Of a DNA stretch of 60,000 nt, positions 10,193 to 19,527 are shown piece after piece (position 1 is the first letter of the stretch; every line of letters begins with the position of its first letter). The DNA lies in NCBI GenBank assembly GCA_903813345.2, contig CAIIXF020000005.1:19039375-19099374 (forward strand). The letters are read 5' to 3'. Under the pieces are notes generated by a model that saw nothing but the letters and a program-made list of their open reading frames with translations, searched no databases and was not told the origin of the DNA. This DNA is from Owenia fusiformis (Eukaryota; Annelida; Polychaeta; Sabellida; Oweniidae). The translations under genes were made by a program, and so were the position numbers.

Positions 10193-13100
10193 TTAGTCAC
10201 AATTGCGGTCGCATTTGCCAGTAGATTTGTAGGCTTTCAAGATGACCTCGGCCGCATTGCGTGCGCTTTCTGAAGCTTCGTCGTTACAGGACTCGGTTGT
10301 CTTCTCAAGGCACTCTTCATAAGCCCCCAGAGCATCACACGGTGGCGTCAAAGTTAGGATGTCATTCAGGAAGTCCTTGTCACATTTCAAGATGGCCGCT
10401 TTACTACATGGCAGCTTCTCAATGTGCACATCTGGAGATACAATATTTGATATATCATTATTCGGAAAATCTCGCATTCAGGTTTGAAATGATATGACGT
10501 GCACGGATCTGTAACAGTTGTCAAGGCGTTTGCTCATGTTCGGAATTGGCGAACGGCCAAACTTGCTTGCTTTTAGGGAAATGATGAAACCTCTTCAAAG
10601 GAAATGTTAATCTACTGTTAAAGGAAAATGGCGAAATCTTCTCAAACGAAAATGGGGAAGCCTGCTCGGAGAAAACGTGCTTTCAGAAAAAGTGACAATT
10701 TTGAGGTAACTGATGGAACCTGTTCTGAGGAAAATGGAGAAACGGTTCTGTGGAAAATGAAGAAACCTGCTCTGTGGAAAATGGAGAAACCTGTTCTGAA
10801 GAAAATGGAGAAACCCTGCTCTGTAGTAGAAAATGAAGAAAACTGTTCTGAGCAAAATGGAGAAAGCTGCTTTGAGCATTGAGGGATTCACAGCCCGAAC
10901 TATCTCTTGGAGCATTAGATAAAGGGAACTCTGATAAATAAAGAGTGCTGTGTAGATTAAGCTAAGTAAAATCGTGAAACACTTTTATCAGAGACATACT
11001 GTAAAATGTATGCATTATTAGAGCGCTAATAATACAAATCAAATGTAAGCCATATGCAATTCTAGCAGGTATAACTGATATAAAATGCAGTTGTGGAACA
11101 TCTCTATCGTGTCTTTTCCAATGTTCTTATAATCTCATTCACATACCGTTGTCATCATAATTTATGTCGATGTAAGGACATACGCCGTCATCGCGTGAAG
11201 TCAGAACCATGTGACGTAGCGTCGCAGCGAAGTTTTTCGCGTCATCCAAATCACATGTTTTACTCCTCTCCTCAACACAATCTCCATAGTCCTAAACGTA
11301 AAAAACTCACTATGTATTTTTGATCATTACAATTGAAATATGTTTAGTAATTACACGTAAATGAAGTCAATGGTATTAAAATTAATTCAATTCCAGATGA
11401 TCCAGATCTCGTACCAGTCTATGACAAACTTTTTTTCCGAAAAGGTTGCATTATTCGACACGAGCAAATTGTACAGAATTTTTATGTATTTCAAAGTATC
11501 GATTATATTTTGGGGTTTTGTTTACCTGGAGGGCCCCGCACATGGACGCCTCACTTTCATTCCGTGCATGGGCAAAGAGCAGGAAACTACCTCCACAATC
11601 TTCTAACATTGCAAAGTGGCAGTTGGTGTCTAGAAAATGTAGGGTATGTTTATGTTTATGTTTATGTTTCTTTATTTGGACCATAAATTGATCATACAAA
11701 TACATACTGGTATATATTAAGTAAAATAAAATAATATTACAATTTTACAGTGATAGTAAAGGTTGGTGGTGGTGTACAGAACATGTAATTATATGCCCCT
11801 TGGGTTTGATGATTGCTTTAATGCATCCCTGTGCATTTCATAAATAGCATGTATTGTCCTCAATATTAATAGACAGTCCCTATCTCCAAACTGACTACTG
11901 TCCAGGATAAGTCTTATCTTTTCTAAATCAGTGCCATATAGGTTACTGTTCTCAATAATATTGTTTAATTGATGACTTAAATGCTCAACTGCCTGGCAGT
12001 GAAATAATAAGTGTTGCAGTGTCTGCACTGCCCTATGACAAAGTGGACATGTCTCACTATCTTTATATTTTTCGCAAATGAGTGATGAGTTTCCACACAA
12101 AAGTCTCACCAGGGTTATACATGGTCTAATTAGGTATGGGTCATTTTTTGCCAATATCCACCACTTAATGGGTTTGATAACCTTAACAACATTTCTGAAC
12201 GTACTGAGAGACCTGTACATCATACAACTAGACCTCCATTTTTCCAACTCATGTCTGTGCAACACATCCTTAACAATACTTTTCCACTGTGATTTCGAGA
12301 CAGATACTCCATAGAAAAGCCATTGCATTACATGATCTATTAAGTTGAACCTTTCAGCTATGTTAAGAATATCCCAGATAGGAGAATGACAATTGTTCTT
12401 TTTGTGGGTAAGTGTGCTGTTCAACCATTGACACACTCTTATGATGGCAATTTTCTTATAGACTACATCCACTGGTAACATGAGTAACTGCCATAAAAAC
12501 ATGAGCTTTCTTTGTAAGATTATAGTTGTAATATTATTCCACCCTAATGGTGCTAAACATGCACTGTTTGCCGTATTAATAGGAAGACCCTGCAGTTGTT
12601 TCGCTATTTTAATATGTGTGTTTTCATAGATATTCATTTCTTTTTCAGTCAGAACAATCGCTTCTACTCCATATGTCACTGATGGCACTACAATACTCCA
12701 ATATATGTTTGATGCAGTAAGGGGATTATACCTTACAGTGTCCATGGATACTAGTCCAATCCCTGCATTCATTGTCATGCGTCCAGTCCTACATTTTTCA
12801 TTGACATATGGTGTATTATCTCCAGTTGATGACAAATCGACTCCAACATGTTTACACACATTGGTTATTTCCAATACAGTCCCTGATAGTGTTAGTTCCT
12901 TAGGCTTTTGTGTTTCATGAGTATTCGTGGGTGGGAAGTAAAGAACTTGTGTTTTATTTGGGTGGTACCTATATCTCCATTTTTTACTATGGTTAAATAT
13001 AATATTCAGCAATTTTTGCATGTTATTAGCATCTATAGCTACCAGGGTCATGTCATCAGCATATGCTGGGCATGTAAGCTTCAAGTCCCCAATTCCAGCT

Positions 13101-16100
13101 CCTAGTCCAGAAGCAGCTAGATCCTCCAATAGGCCAGATGTGAATCGCATATAGAGGTACATCGACAGGACCCCGCCCTGATGGACTCCCTGTAATACAT
13201 TAAATGGTTGTGATAATTTATCTCCTATTCTGATGACACATCTGTAATTATTATACCATATATTGATAATTCTCCACATTTTTCCATGTATACCCTGCTT
13301 GTAAAGAATATACATGAGACCCTGTATCCAGACAGAATCGAACGCTTTCCTCACGTCCACTGCTGTAACGTAACACTTCCCCCCTCTTTCAAGATTGTAG
13401 GCAATTGTCTCTCGGAGAGTGACAGATGTTTGTAAACACGAACAGTGTAGTTTATTACCACCTTGAAGATCATGTATATCCTTTACTCGCTTGTTTTGCA
13501 TAGAGCGCATAAGTAATAATCTTTCAAACAACTTACTAAACTGTATCATCAATGTTATGCCCCTATGATCATCTTTATTAAGTGGGTCCTTCTGGCCCCC
13601 TTTAAAAAGTGGGATTAAGATTCCAATTTTAAAATATTCTGGAACATATTCTTGATATATGATACAATTCATCAAGATTGTAAGGATTTCTAATACACAA
13701 GGGCCACCATATTTTATATGTTCCGAAGTGATATTATCATGTCCTGGGGCTCTTTTAGGTTTCATTAGATGTACCGCCTGCTCTAATTCTGTATTTGTGA
13801 AAGGGTCCTCCATATTGTCATCTCCATTGCTTTTTGAAGACTCCATCATGTTAATCAGTTCATTTTCAATTTGTTGCTTGTGTACATCATCATACAGAAT
13901 GTCATTTTTTGGGGTAACCAATTCAGAAAAATATGTTCTCCATTCATCCAGAATCTCTCTATCTTCATTAAGTATCTGTCCATTGTCATTTCTTATTGGG
14001 TTGGTCTTCACTGGTGTTTTTCTGCGTCTTTTCACTAGGTACCAGAATGTTTTCAAGTCTATATTATCATCATCTATCTGCTTTTGACATTCACGCTCAT
14101 ATTTATACCGTTCTCTCCTTAACAGCCTTCTGAATTGTTGCTTGGCTTCTCTGTACTGTTTGTATGTCTGGTTTTGTTGATCCATGGGTTTCCCTTCTTT
14201 AAGCCATTGTTTATATTTAAAACGTTTTGCATTAAGAAACTGTTTTAGTTCAGGTGACCAGAACGGCTTTAAATGTTTGTTATACCTCTGTTTTGGTATG
14301 GTGGCCTCTGCCCCAGATAGCAAAATATTACCTAAACTTCTGAAATAGTATTCTATATCTTCGTTTCTTAATGTACCATGTTCAACCTTCATGTTCAATT
14401 TTTCAATTAAGGGAGTTATCTCTGTTGTCATTTTCTGTGTATATGTGCCATTTATATCTTCATTTGTCATTTTTGACCATGCAATGCAAGGCTTTGGAGT
14501 AATTAGATTAGCATGGAGGTCCGCCATATCGATGTCAATGTTAATGTACAAAGGCAGATGGTCTGACAAATTTTCTAAACATTCATCAATAATTCTACAT
14601 TCTTTGACATTCTGAAGAATAGAATTCGACACGAGACAATGATCTATATACGATCTACCAATGCCTTCTTTGACAAAAGTATATCTTGGACCTGTAGTAA
14701 AGTTTAACATATCAACACATGTTAATGAATTTTCCTGTGAAAATTTAAACAACTTTTTACCATTGGGAGATGCTATATGATCACTGCCTCTTGTCCCAGC
14801 AAGATTCCCTAGGCATCCATTCATATCACCTATAATGACAATATTACCAGTAGCAGAAAGTGTTTGTACTATTTCATGCAATTGTTCTAATACACTATCG
14901 AAACATTGACTCCGACACTGTGGTTGGGGTAAATAAACAGATAATATATGCAGATTAATTGTATTAATGCCAATAGATATACCTACTATTCTATCAGTTT
15001 TCATCTTAATATGCGATGCATTTTTAAGAGTTTTTCTGTACCCAATAGCAACTCCCCCTTGACCAAAAATCATGCCTTTATGCATAGGGTTTAGTTCACT
15101 ACTGCACATGGGTAAAACTTCAAATTCACTGTTAATCATTTTAAGATCATTTGCATTATCTGGAAATAGCATGTGTTCAGACAAAGCAATCACATCAGCA
15201 CTTTGCATTAAATATCGAACATAGTTCTCTCCAGTTCTAATGCCATTTACATTATACCCTATAATGGACAGACTCATCGATAGAATAATTATGTAAGTGA
15301 TAGTCATCATTTTGTATGTATAAATTCAACATTAACATGTAGCTAATCAACATTATCATTTCCATAACGCCTGTCCCATCCGTTACTGTCAAAGCGGGGT
15401 GGTGTAACTAGTCTGGTGTAGCGAGTCTGATGTTGTCCTTTGTCTTTATTATTAGAACGTGATGGATATCGCTGCCATTCTCGACACTGAATGTTTGAAT
15501 CGGGCCAAAAATAAGGATCTTTCATTTCTACAATTGACAATAACGGTACTACTACTTTCACCCCAATGCTATCGTCGAACATCTTTTTTCGAATAATGTT
15601 ACATCTCATCACTCGAATACCATTGTCGATCAGGTGCTGCTTTACTAGGCCCATTGCTATGTCAGGTGTCACATCATTACTTACAGCAACATTGTCGACG
15701 TACATATGTATTGATTGCTCATGTTTTACACCTTTTAACTGTGGCTTTTTTTCAGGTTTAGATTGTCTCCTCGATCGAAGTTTCTGTTTTCGTGTCTGTG
15801 CTGTTTCCCATGTTGTACTCATACGGGTGTTTTGTTTTGGTTCCTTGTCATCATGCTCATTTATTATTTGTGCCCATGTTTTTCCATTGGTGCTGATTGT
15901 GTCATACATGTCACATATGGATTCATCATTTTCAAGTGTTTTATCATATTTATCACATTTGGATTCAGGATTTTCCTGCTCAACCACAACAGGTTTGACT
16001 GTATTAGGATCACACTGTACACTTTGACCTGGCACAGTTTTTGACACTGTTTTGGTTTTTCCGCTTGCATGGCTGATAACTCCATTGTCAAACTGTCCAC

Positions 16101-18068
16101 TAACAGGCACCACTGAGTTGTTTGTATCTGAGTTCAAAATGAGCTTTGTTATTGTTAGGGCATCTCTACGACCTCGGCCTCTGCCAAACGAAGTATTATA
16201 AGTTGAAATAACTTTTGGAGTGCTAACAATATTAGGGTTAATTAGCGCATTTAAGGTCCTTTGTGGTTCATTGAGGTCAGGTATTGAAGGTGAAGAAATA
16301 GGGCTACCTACTTGTAGTGTTGGCCCTTTCAACAAAGTTCGCTGTATAGATTCCATCTGTTGTCTCATATCATCCATTTCTTCATTGTGTTTCTCCTCAA
16401 TCTTATCCATTTTATCTTTTAGTTCAACAATAGTATTCATAGCCATTGCTAGTTTAGCGTATAATTCCGTGACCTTTGATCTGAGAGGCTTCATAATATC
16501 ATCCTTCAAACTTGGCAATGTTGACAGACTTTTACTAGATAATATAGTTTTGGGGAAATCATCATTATCACAGTTATCTGATATATATGTAAACATATCA
16601 TAGATATCCACAGCAATATTAGCCATCTTTCCATCTCCAGTTCTATTCACTAGTTTCAAATCTGGCTGCCTATATTCCTCATCTTTTATTTCATATAGGG
16701 CTATATACTGTTCCTTTAGTTTTCTCTTAGACAAAGAGAATAATCTTTCTCTGGCAGATTTTAGGTCCTCTTCATTATCGATTTCGTATATAAGATTCTC
16801 CACTACTGTACTTTTTGGTACAGAATCACATGTATCCAATATTGTTCTGATATTTGTCTCCAATACATCCAAGGTAACAATATTTTGGGAGCTCCCTAAA
16901 ACACAACCACCACTTTCGGCCATTTTGATCTAAATGTAGGGTAAATGTAAGGTTATTTAAACAGAAATAAAAATTCTGACGCCAGAGCATATATTCTCAG
17001 AATTGGTTGCTAAGAATTTAGAAATTTTTGACAATATCAGTTCCCTTTAAATGTATTCTTGATACAGTATATATCCATTCTGATACTCAGACCATCTCTG
17101 CAATGCACAAGAATGCTCTAGAAGGAAACTGAGTCAATGTGTCAATGGGGATTTAACCACCCGACCTTTATAAGAAAACTTGAAAATCTTCAGAATTTGA
17201 ATCAAGGTAAATAACTGTGCAAATCAAACCTTTTTGATAGAAAATTACACATAAAATTCAAATATGCCATCATATAGCAATAGTCTTAAATGGTTAAAAA
17301 TATCTCCTAAAATATCATTAAAAACAAATCTTTAACGAGTTTTCAAAGCTATACAGAAAAAGGACCATTAACTCACCAGGTTTCCTTTCTTTGTTAAACT
17401 CTGCTTTCTGAAACTCTAAAAAGGTGAGTGCTTCATCGTGATCAGTGTCCAAAACTTCAAAGATCTCAGCAAGACGACGCATAGGCTGCGGGAAACATTT
17501 GAAAAACTCATTGCTACTCAGCTTGTCATTGTCATCGGAGTCGCAGTCTTTGAATATGCGTTTGTAATCGGAAACCTCCTCGGCAGATCTACGCCTGAAA
17601 GGAAAATCTTTGTTTTGGGTAAGCAAAGAGCAACCTGGCATTATTACTTCGAGTTAATCCAAGTTGATCACAAAATTTAATTTAATTGTCGATCACCGAG
17701 TTTCGGTGCATTAATGTTGTTGACGGACGCCGGACGGAAGACGAATGGATGGACAAACAGACTAAAGAATGGGCGATTATGCAATTTTAAAGAAGATGAT
17801 CTGATTAATTGATTGTAATTTATTTCTATAATATTTTCTAACTTTCAATAATAATTAACATTAAATTTACTTATCATACCTAATACAATCGATATCCAAA
17901 TGAAATACCTTCTTCCGTTATGATTTACGGTGTTGACGTCGCCAACGTGAACGTTGATCGAGAAGAGGGGTTTTTTGAAGCAGGCAGTAGTGACATCTAT
18001 ACAAATAACTGACACTATAACCATCACGATGGATGCCACGATTACCTTGCACGCCATCGTGGAATAAT
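10193..18068 (-). CDS. Secreted two-EF-hand protein with RRRR processing site, 201 aa
   Basis: Coding exons in order are 17909-18057 (plus 5' leader to 18068), 17377-17594 and 10193-10431. Intron phases agree (2-2, 1-1) and give 606 coding bases ending in TAA. Residues 1-25 are a signal peptide (MACKVIVASIVMVIVSVICI start). A short propeptide ends in RRRR, with the second Arg codon split by the first intron, a likely furin-type cleavage site. Exon 2 carries two complete EF-hand loops, DSDDNDKLSSNE and DTDHDEALTFLE, with acidic residues at positions 1, 3 and 12, so calcium binding is expected. Exon 3 encodes seven cysteines in an alpha-helical, acidic tail. ATG follows an acceptor (CTGTATTACAG) by 11 bases, so a 5' non-coding exon lies upstream, perhaps ending at 18901 before GTGAGT. 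The 6.9-kb second intron contains a full LINE. Linking exon 3 to exon 2 rests on phase and spacing only. Exact function is unknown. Confidence 0.65.
10615..10880. repeat. Imperfect 24-27-bp minisatellite inside the EF-hand gene intron
   Basis: About ten degenerate copies of a unit like GTTCTGAGGAAAATGGAGAA. The copies create overlapping open frames on both strands (10607-10915), which are repeat artefacts. The array lies just upstream of the last coding exon of the minus-strand gene. Confidence 0.8.
11635..11646. repeat. Target-site duplication, LINE 3' side
   Basis: AAATGTAGGGTA, identical to 16932-16943. It joins directly to the hexamer tail of the element. Confidence 0.92.
11647..11671 (-). 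repeat. LINE 3' hexanucleotide tail
   Basis: On the minus strand the element ends in about four ACATAA/AAACAT repeats rather than poly(A). Short tandem 3' tails of this kind are known from several LINE clades, where the enzyme makes extra copies of the tail during target-primed reverse transcription. Confidence 0.85.
11789..15310 (-). CDS. LINE ORF2: AP-type endonuclease and reverse transcriptase, 1173 aa
   Basis: Copies element RNA into DNA at a nicked chromosomal target. Endonuclease domain, about residues 14-255, keeps the usual set: Asn in YNVNG, Glu in LSEHML (about 45), Tyr in VYLPQP, GDMNG (about 162), YIDH (about 226) and LSDHLPL (about 248). Reverse transcriptase, about residues 490-780, has VDVRKAFDSV (about 657), QGVHQGGVLS and the catalytic AYADDMTL (about 750). 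Near residue 1088, CPLCHRAVQTLQHLLFHC is a C-x2-C-xn-H-x4-C zinc-binding motif often found at LINE C-termini. No RNase H domain was seen. The first Met gives a hydrophobic N-terminus; a start at residue 12 (MSLSIIGYNVNG) is equally plausible. It overlaps nothing and lies 32 bases after ORF1 in another frame, so reinitiation or an internal start is needed. Confidence 0.93.
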   Translation of the reverse strand: MMTITYIIILSMSLSIIGYNVNGIRTGENYVRYLMQSADVIALSEHMLFPDNANDLKMINSEFEVLPMCSSELNPMHKGMIFGQGGVAIGYRKTLKNASHIKMKTDRIVGISIGINTINLHILSVYLPQPQCRSQCFDSVLEQLHEIVQTLSATGNIVIIGDMNGCLGNLAGTRGSDHIASPNGKKLFKFSQENSLTCVDMLNFTTGPRYTFVKEGIGRSYIDHCLVSNSILQNVKECRIIDECLENLSDHLPLYINIDIDMADLHANLITPKPCIAWSKMTNEDINGTYTQKMTTEITPLIEKLNMKVEHGTLRNEDIEYYFRSLGNILLSGAEATIPKQRYNKHLKPFWSPELKQFLNAKRFKYKQWLKEGKPMDQQNQTYKQYREAKQQFRRLLRRERYKYERECQKQIDDDNIDLKTFWYLVKRRRKTPVKTNPIRNDNGQILNEDREILDEWRTYFSELVTPKNDILYDDVHKQQIENELINMMESSKSNGDDNMEDPFTNTELEQAVHLMKPKRAPGHDNITSEHIKYGGPCVLEILTILMNCIIYQEYVPEYFKIGILIPLFKGGQKDPLNKDDHRGITLMIQFSKLFERLLLMRSMQNKRVKDIHDLQGGNKLHCSCLQTSVTLRETIAYNLERGGKCYVTAVDVRKAFDSVWIQGLMYILYKQGIHGKMWRIINIWYNNYRCVIRIGDKLSQPFNVLQGVHQGGVLSMYLYMRFTSGLLEDLAASGLGAGIGDLKLTCPAYADDMTLVAIDANNMQKLLNIIFNHSKKWRYRYHPNKTQVLYFPPTNTHETQKPKELTLSGTVLEITNVCKHVGVDLSSTGDNTPYVNEKCRTGRMTMNAGIGLVSMDTVRYNPLTASNIYWSIVVPSVTYGVEAIVLTEKEMNIYENTHIKIAKQLQGLPINTANSACLAPLGWNNITTIILQRKLMFLWQLLMLPVDVVYKKIAIIRVCQWLNSTLTHKKNNCHSPIWDILNIAERFNLIDHVMQWLFYGVSVSKSQWKSIVKDVLHRHELEKWRSSCMMYRSLSTFRNVVKVIKPIKWWILAKNDPYLIRPCITLVRLLCGNSSLICEKYKDSETCPLCHRAVQTLQHLLFHCQAVEHLSHQLNNIIENSNLYGTDLEKIRLILDSSQFGDRDCLLILRTIHAIYEMHRDALKQSSNPRGI
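15343..16923 (-). CDS. LINE ORF1 protein, 526 aa
   Basis: Probable RNA-binding chaperone that packages element RNA. Residues about 145-197 form a coiled coil with heptad spacing (stretch starting near VTELYAKLAMAM), as in many ORF1 proteins that trimerise. The middle is polar and low in complexity; about residues 375-400 are strongly basic (RKQKLRSRRQSKPEKK). The C-terminal part (about 405-495) has an alternating hydrophobic pattern ending in FWPDSNIQCREW, which resembles the fold seen after the coiled coil in other ORF1 proteins. No CCHC zinc knuckle is visible. The start ATG is eight bases from the element end, and the stop is at 15343-15345. The frame is intact. Identity rests mainly on position before ORF2. 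Confidence 0.85.
   Translation of the reverse strand: MAESGGCVLGSSQNIVTLDVLETNIRTILDTCDSVPKSTVVENLIYEIDNEEDLKSARERLFSLSKRKLKEQYIALYEIKDEEYRQPDLKLVNRTGDGKMANIAVDIYDMFTYISDNCDNDDFPKTILSSKSLSTLPSLKDDIMKPLRSKVTELYAKLAMAMNTIVELKDKMDKIEEKHNEEMDDMRQQMESIQRTLLKGPTLQVGSPISSPSIPDLNEPQRTLNALINPNIVSTPKVISTYNTSFGRGRGRRDALTITKLILNSDTNNSVVPVSGQFDNGVISHASGKTKTVSKTVPGQSVQCDPNTVKPVVVEQENPESKCDKYDKTLENDESICDMYDTISTNGKTWAQIINEHDDKEPKQNTRMSTTWETAQTRKQKLRSRRQSKPEKKPQLKGVKHEQSIHMYVDNVAVSNDVTPDIAMGLVKQHLIDNGIRVMRCNIIRKKMFDDSIGVKVVVPLLSIVEMKDPYFWPDSNIQCREWQRYPSRSNNKDKGQHQTRYTRLVTPPRFDSNGWDRRYGNDNVD
16932..16943. repeat. Target-site duplication, LINE 5' side
   Basis: AAATGTAGGGTA, identical to 11635-11646. It lies nine bases upstream of the ORF1 start codon and so fixes the 5' end of the element. 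Confidence 0.92.
16944..17376. other. Intron of the EF-hand gene between LINE and exon 2
   Basis: No coding or repeat signal was found. The splice donor of exon 2 (CCTG then GTGAGT on the minus strand) is at 17375-17376. Confidence 0.6.
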
Positions 18069-18091
18069 CTGTAATACAGAGTAAACAGTTA

Positions 18092-18231
18092 TGCCTTGGT
18101 CACATTTGCTCCGATTTTCACTACGGCGCCCGGCCGATTGAGTATTTTGTTCAAAATTGAATTAAATATTGAACAAAGCACTCAATCGGGCGGGTGCTGG
18201 CCGATGGATCAGAGCAAATGTGACCCAGGCA
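18092..18231. mobile_element. 140-bp PIF/Harbinger-like MITE with TTA duplication
   Basis: Ends TGCCTTGGTCACATTTGCTC and GAGCAAATGTGACCCAGGCA are inverted repeats. TTA occurs at 18089-18091 and 18232-18234. A three-base TTA/TAA duplication is the mark of PIF/Harbinger. The centre holds inverted GATTGAGTATTTTGTTCAA-like arms, so the element folds end to end. A partial copy is at 37486-37563. It sits 21 bases upstream of the 5' UTR acceptor of the EF-hand gene. Confidence 0.85.
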
Positions 18232-18234
18232 TTA

Positions 18235-19429
18235 GCTGTACAGCATCACCTGTTGTGATATTCAACATTAAGATGAAAAAAGTGGCAAGTAAAACGGGAT
18301 TTATGCTGCCTCTTTTCTTCTGAAAATATGAGTACTAATGGAATATTTACAAAATGGTTAGTTCAAGAGAATCAAGAATTTGTTTGGAGGAAACACACAT
18401 TGCATTGCGGACTGAATCATTCCTCCAAGGTATTGTTTCAAACTTTGCTTTAGATGTACAGCCTCGAATGCTAAGTTTAGGAAACAACGTCTTTGTCTAA
18501 TGAATCAGCCACAAAGCATTTGTCAAGTAAATTCTTTTCACAAATTGCAAAATATTTTCTACGAAATCACCTAAAAGATGGAAAATCACAGTAGAACATA
18601 TTTCAATGAAACGCATCGCAAGGGTCAAGTCAGCAAAGCATCAATTTCAATCTGTAGAGTCAAGTTGTTACATTGACAACCATTCAACTGATGACCTCGA
18701 GTGGTTTGTTGTTTAACCTGTTATAATGGCGTGCAGTTACGTGAAATACATGTGTTACATGTGTTCAGATTGGCTAGAATCGGACACACCTTGCCTAGCT
18801 TCATGTATGTGTAGAACTGAAACTTGAAAAAAATGAGCACATCGAAATGAAATCGCGACGGTGTATCACAATCCACATCTAACAAAATGAAGGCACTCAC
18901 GAGGTAGGTTCAATTTAAGAATAATGACAGTACAAAATTTCAAATCTAGATATTTTGCAGTTAATGAATACGTACCTCTGTTTTAATCGAAATTATATAC
19001 ATTTCAATGCACATGTTCTTTTTGAACTGTAAAGAGACAACTGAACATCGCTTTTCTACTTGTTCTAAGTTTGAAGACGCTTGGTCAATAATTTATAATG
19101 ATCTTGAGAATAAAATACCAAGGCATCCCTGTATCCCTGAATCCTGAAAATGGTATAAAATGGGTAGTAGGGGGTGCGGCGTATGCTATCTTGGGCTATG
19201 ATATTTTTGATAAGCGTTTAAAAAATTTTATCAGAAATATAGATGTTAACGGTTGGAAAAAAGCAAACGAAATGAATTTAATAAAGTCCACAAATTAGAT
19301 TTAAAGCCACCTTTTTAGGCCACTGAGTTTCTATCTACTAAAAATACTTTGACAGTGAGAAATTTTAAGAGCTTATAAAAACGCCTTAAAAACTGTTGTT
19401 TTGAATTTGTATATTTTGTACGTCAATCG
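18235..19429. other. Upstream region of the EF-hand gene, no coding gene seen
   Basis: On the minus strand a clean donor (ACCTACCTC then GTGAGT) at 18899-18901 could end the 5' non-coding exon of the EF-hand gene. No TATA box is obvious. A 66-codon plus-strand ORF (19098-19298) has no recognised domain. Confidence 0.35.
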
Positions 19430-19438
19430 GAAAGCAGG

Positions 19439-19518
19439 TACCCTTTGCATTCGTTTGACTACACTTCTTTAAAGAGAGCTTCGTCTTCGTAGTTTAACTA
19501 GACTCTGCACGCAGGGTA
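19439..19518. mobile_element. 80-bp MITE with 9-bp duplication (TACCCT family, copy 1)
   Basis: Begins TACCCTTTGCATTCG and ends CACGCAGGGTA, with inverted TACCCT tips. The direct repeat GAAAGCAGG flanks it at 19430-19438 and 19519-19527. Nine-base duplications point to a Mutator-like superfamily. Other copies: 30387-30473 (opposite strand), 46049-46419 (longer) and 21540-21625 (interrupted by a LINE). Confidence 0.88.
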
Positions 19519-19527
19519 GAAAGCAGG

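Larger units (their letters stand above)
11647..16931 (-). mobile_element. Apparently complete, intact non-LTR retrotransposon (LINE)
   Basis: The element of about 5.3 kb is flanked by a perfect 12-bp target duplication AAATGTAGGGTA at 11635-11646 and 16932-16943. On the minus strand it has an 8-base leader, ORF1 (526 codons), a 32-base gap, ORF2 (1173 codons with endonuclease and reverse transcriptase), a 3' UTR of about 140 bp and a tail of ACATAA-type hexamers. There are no internal stops or frameshifts. Intact ORFs and identical duplications indicate a recent insertion. It sits inside an intron of the EF-hand gene, in the same orientation. The clade was not settled; an APE-type endonuclease without visible RNase H is typical of many LINE clades. 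Confidence 0.92.

Noticed and set aside
10607-10915. Coding genes on both strands (84 and 102 codons)
   Set aside because: Both are products of a degenerate 24-27-bp minisatellite.
13659-16603. Plus-strand ORFs opposite the LINE (for example 142 and 153 codons)
   Set aside because: Shadows of LINE ORF1 and ORF2, whose motifs are on the minus strand.
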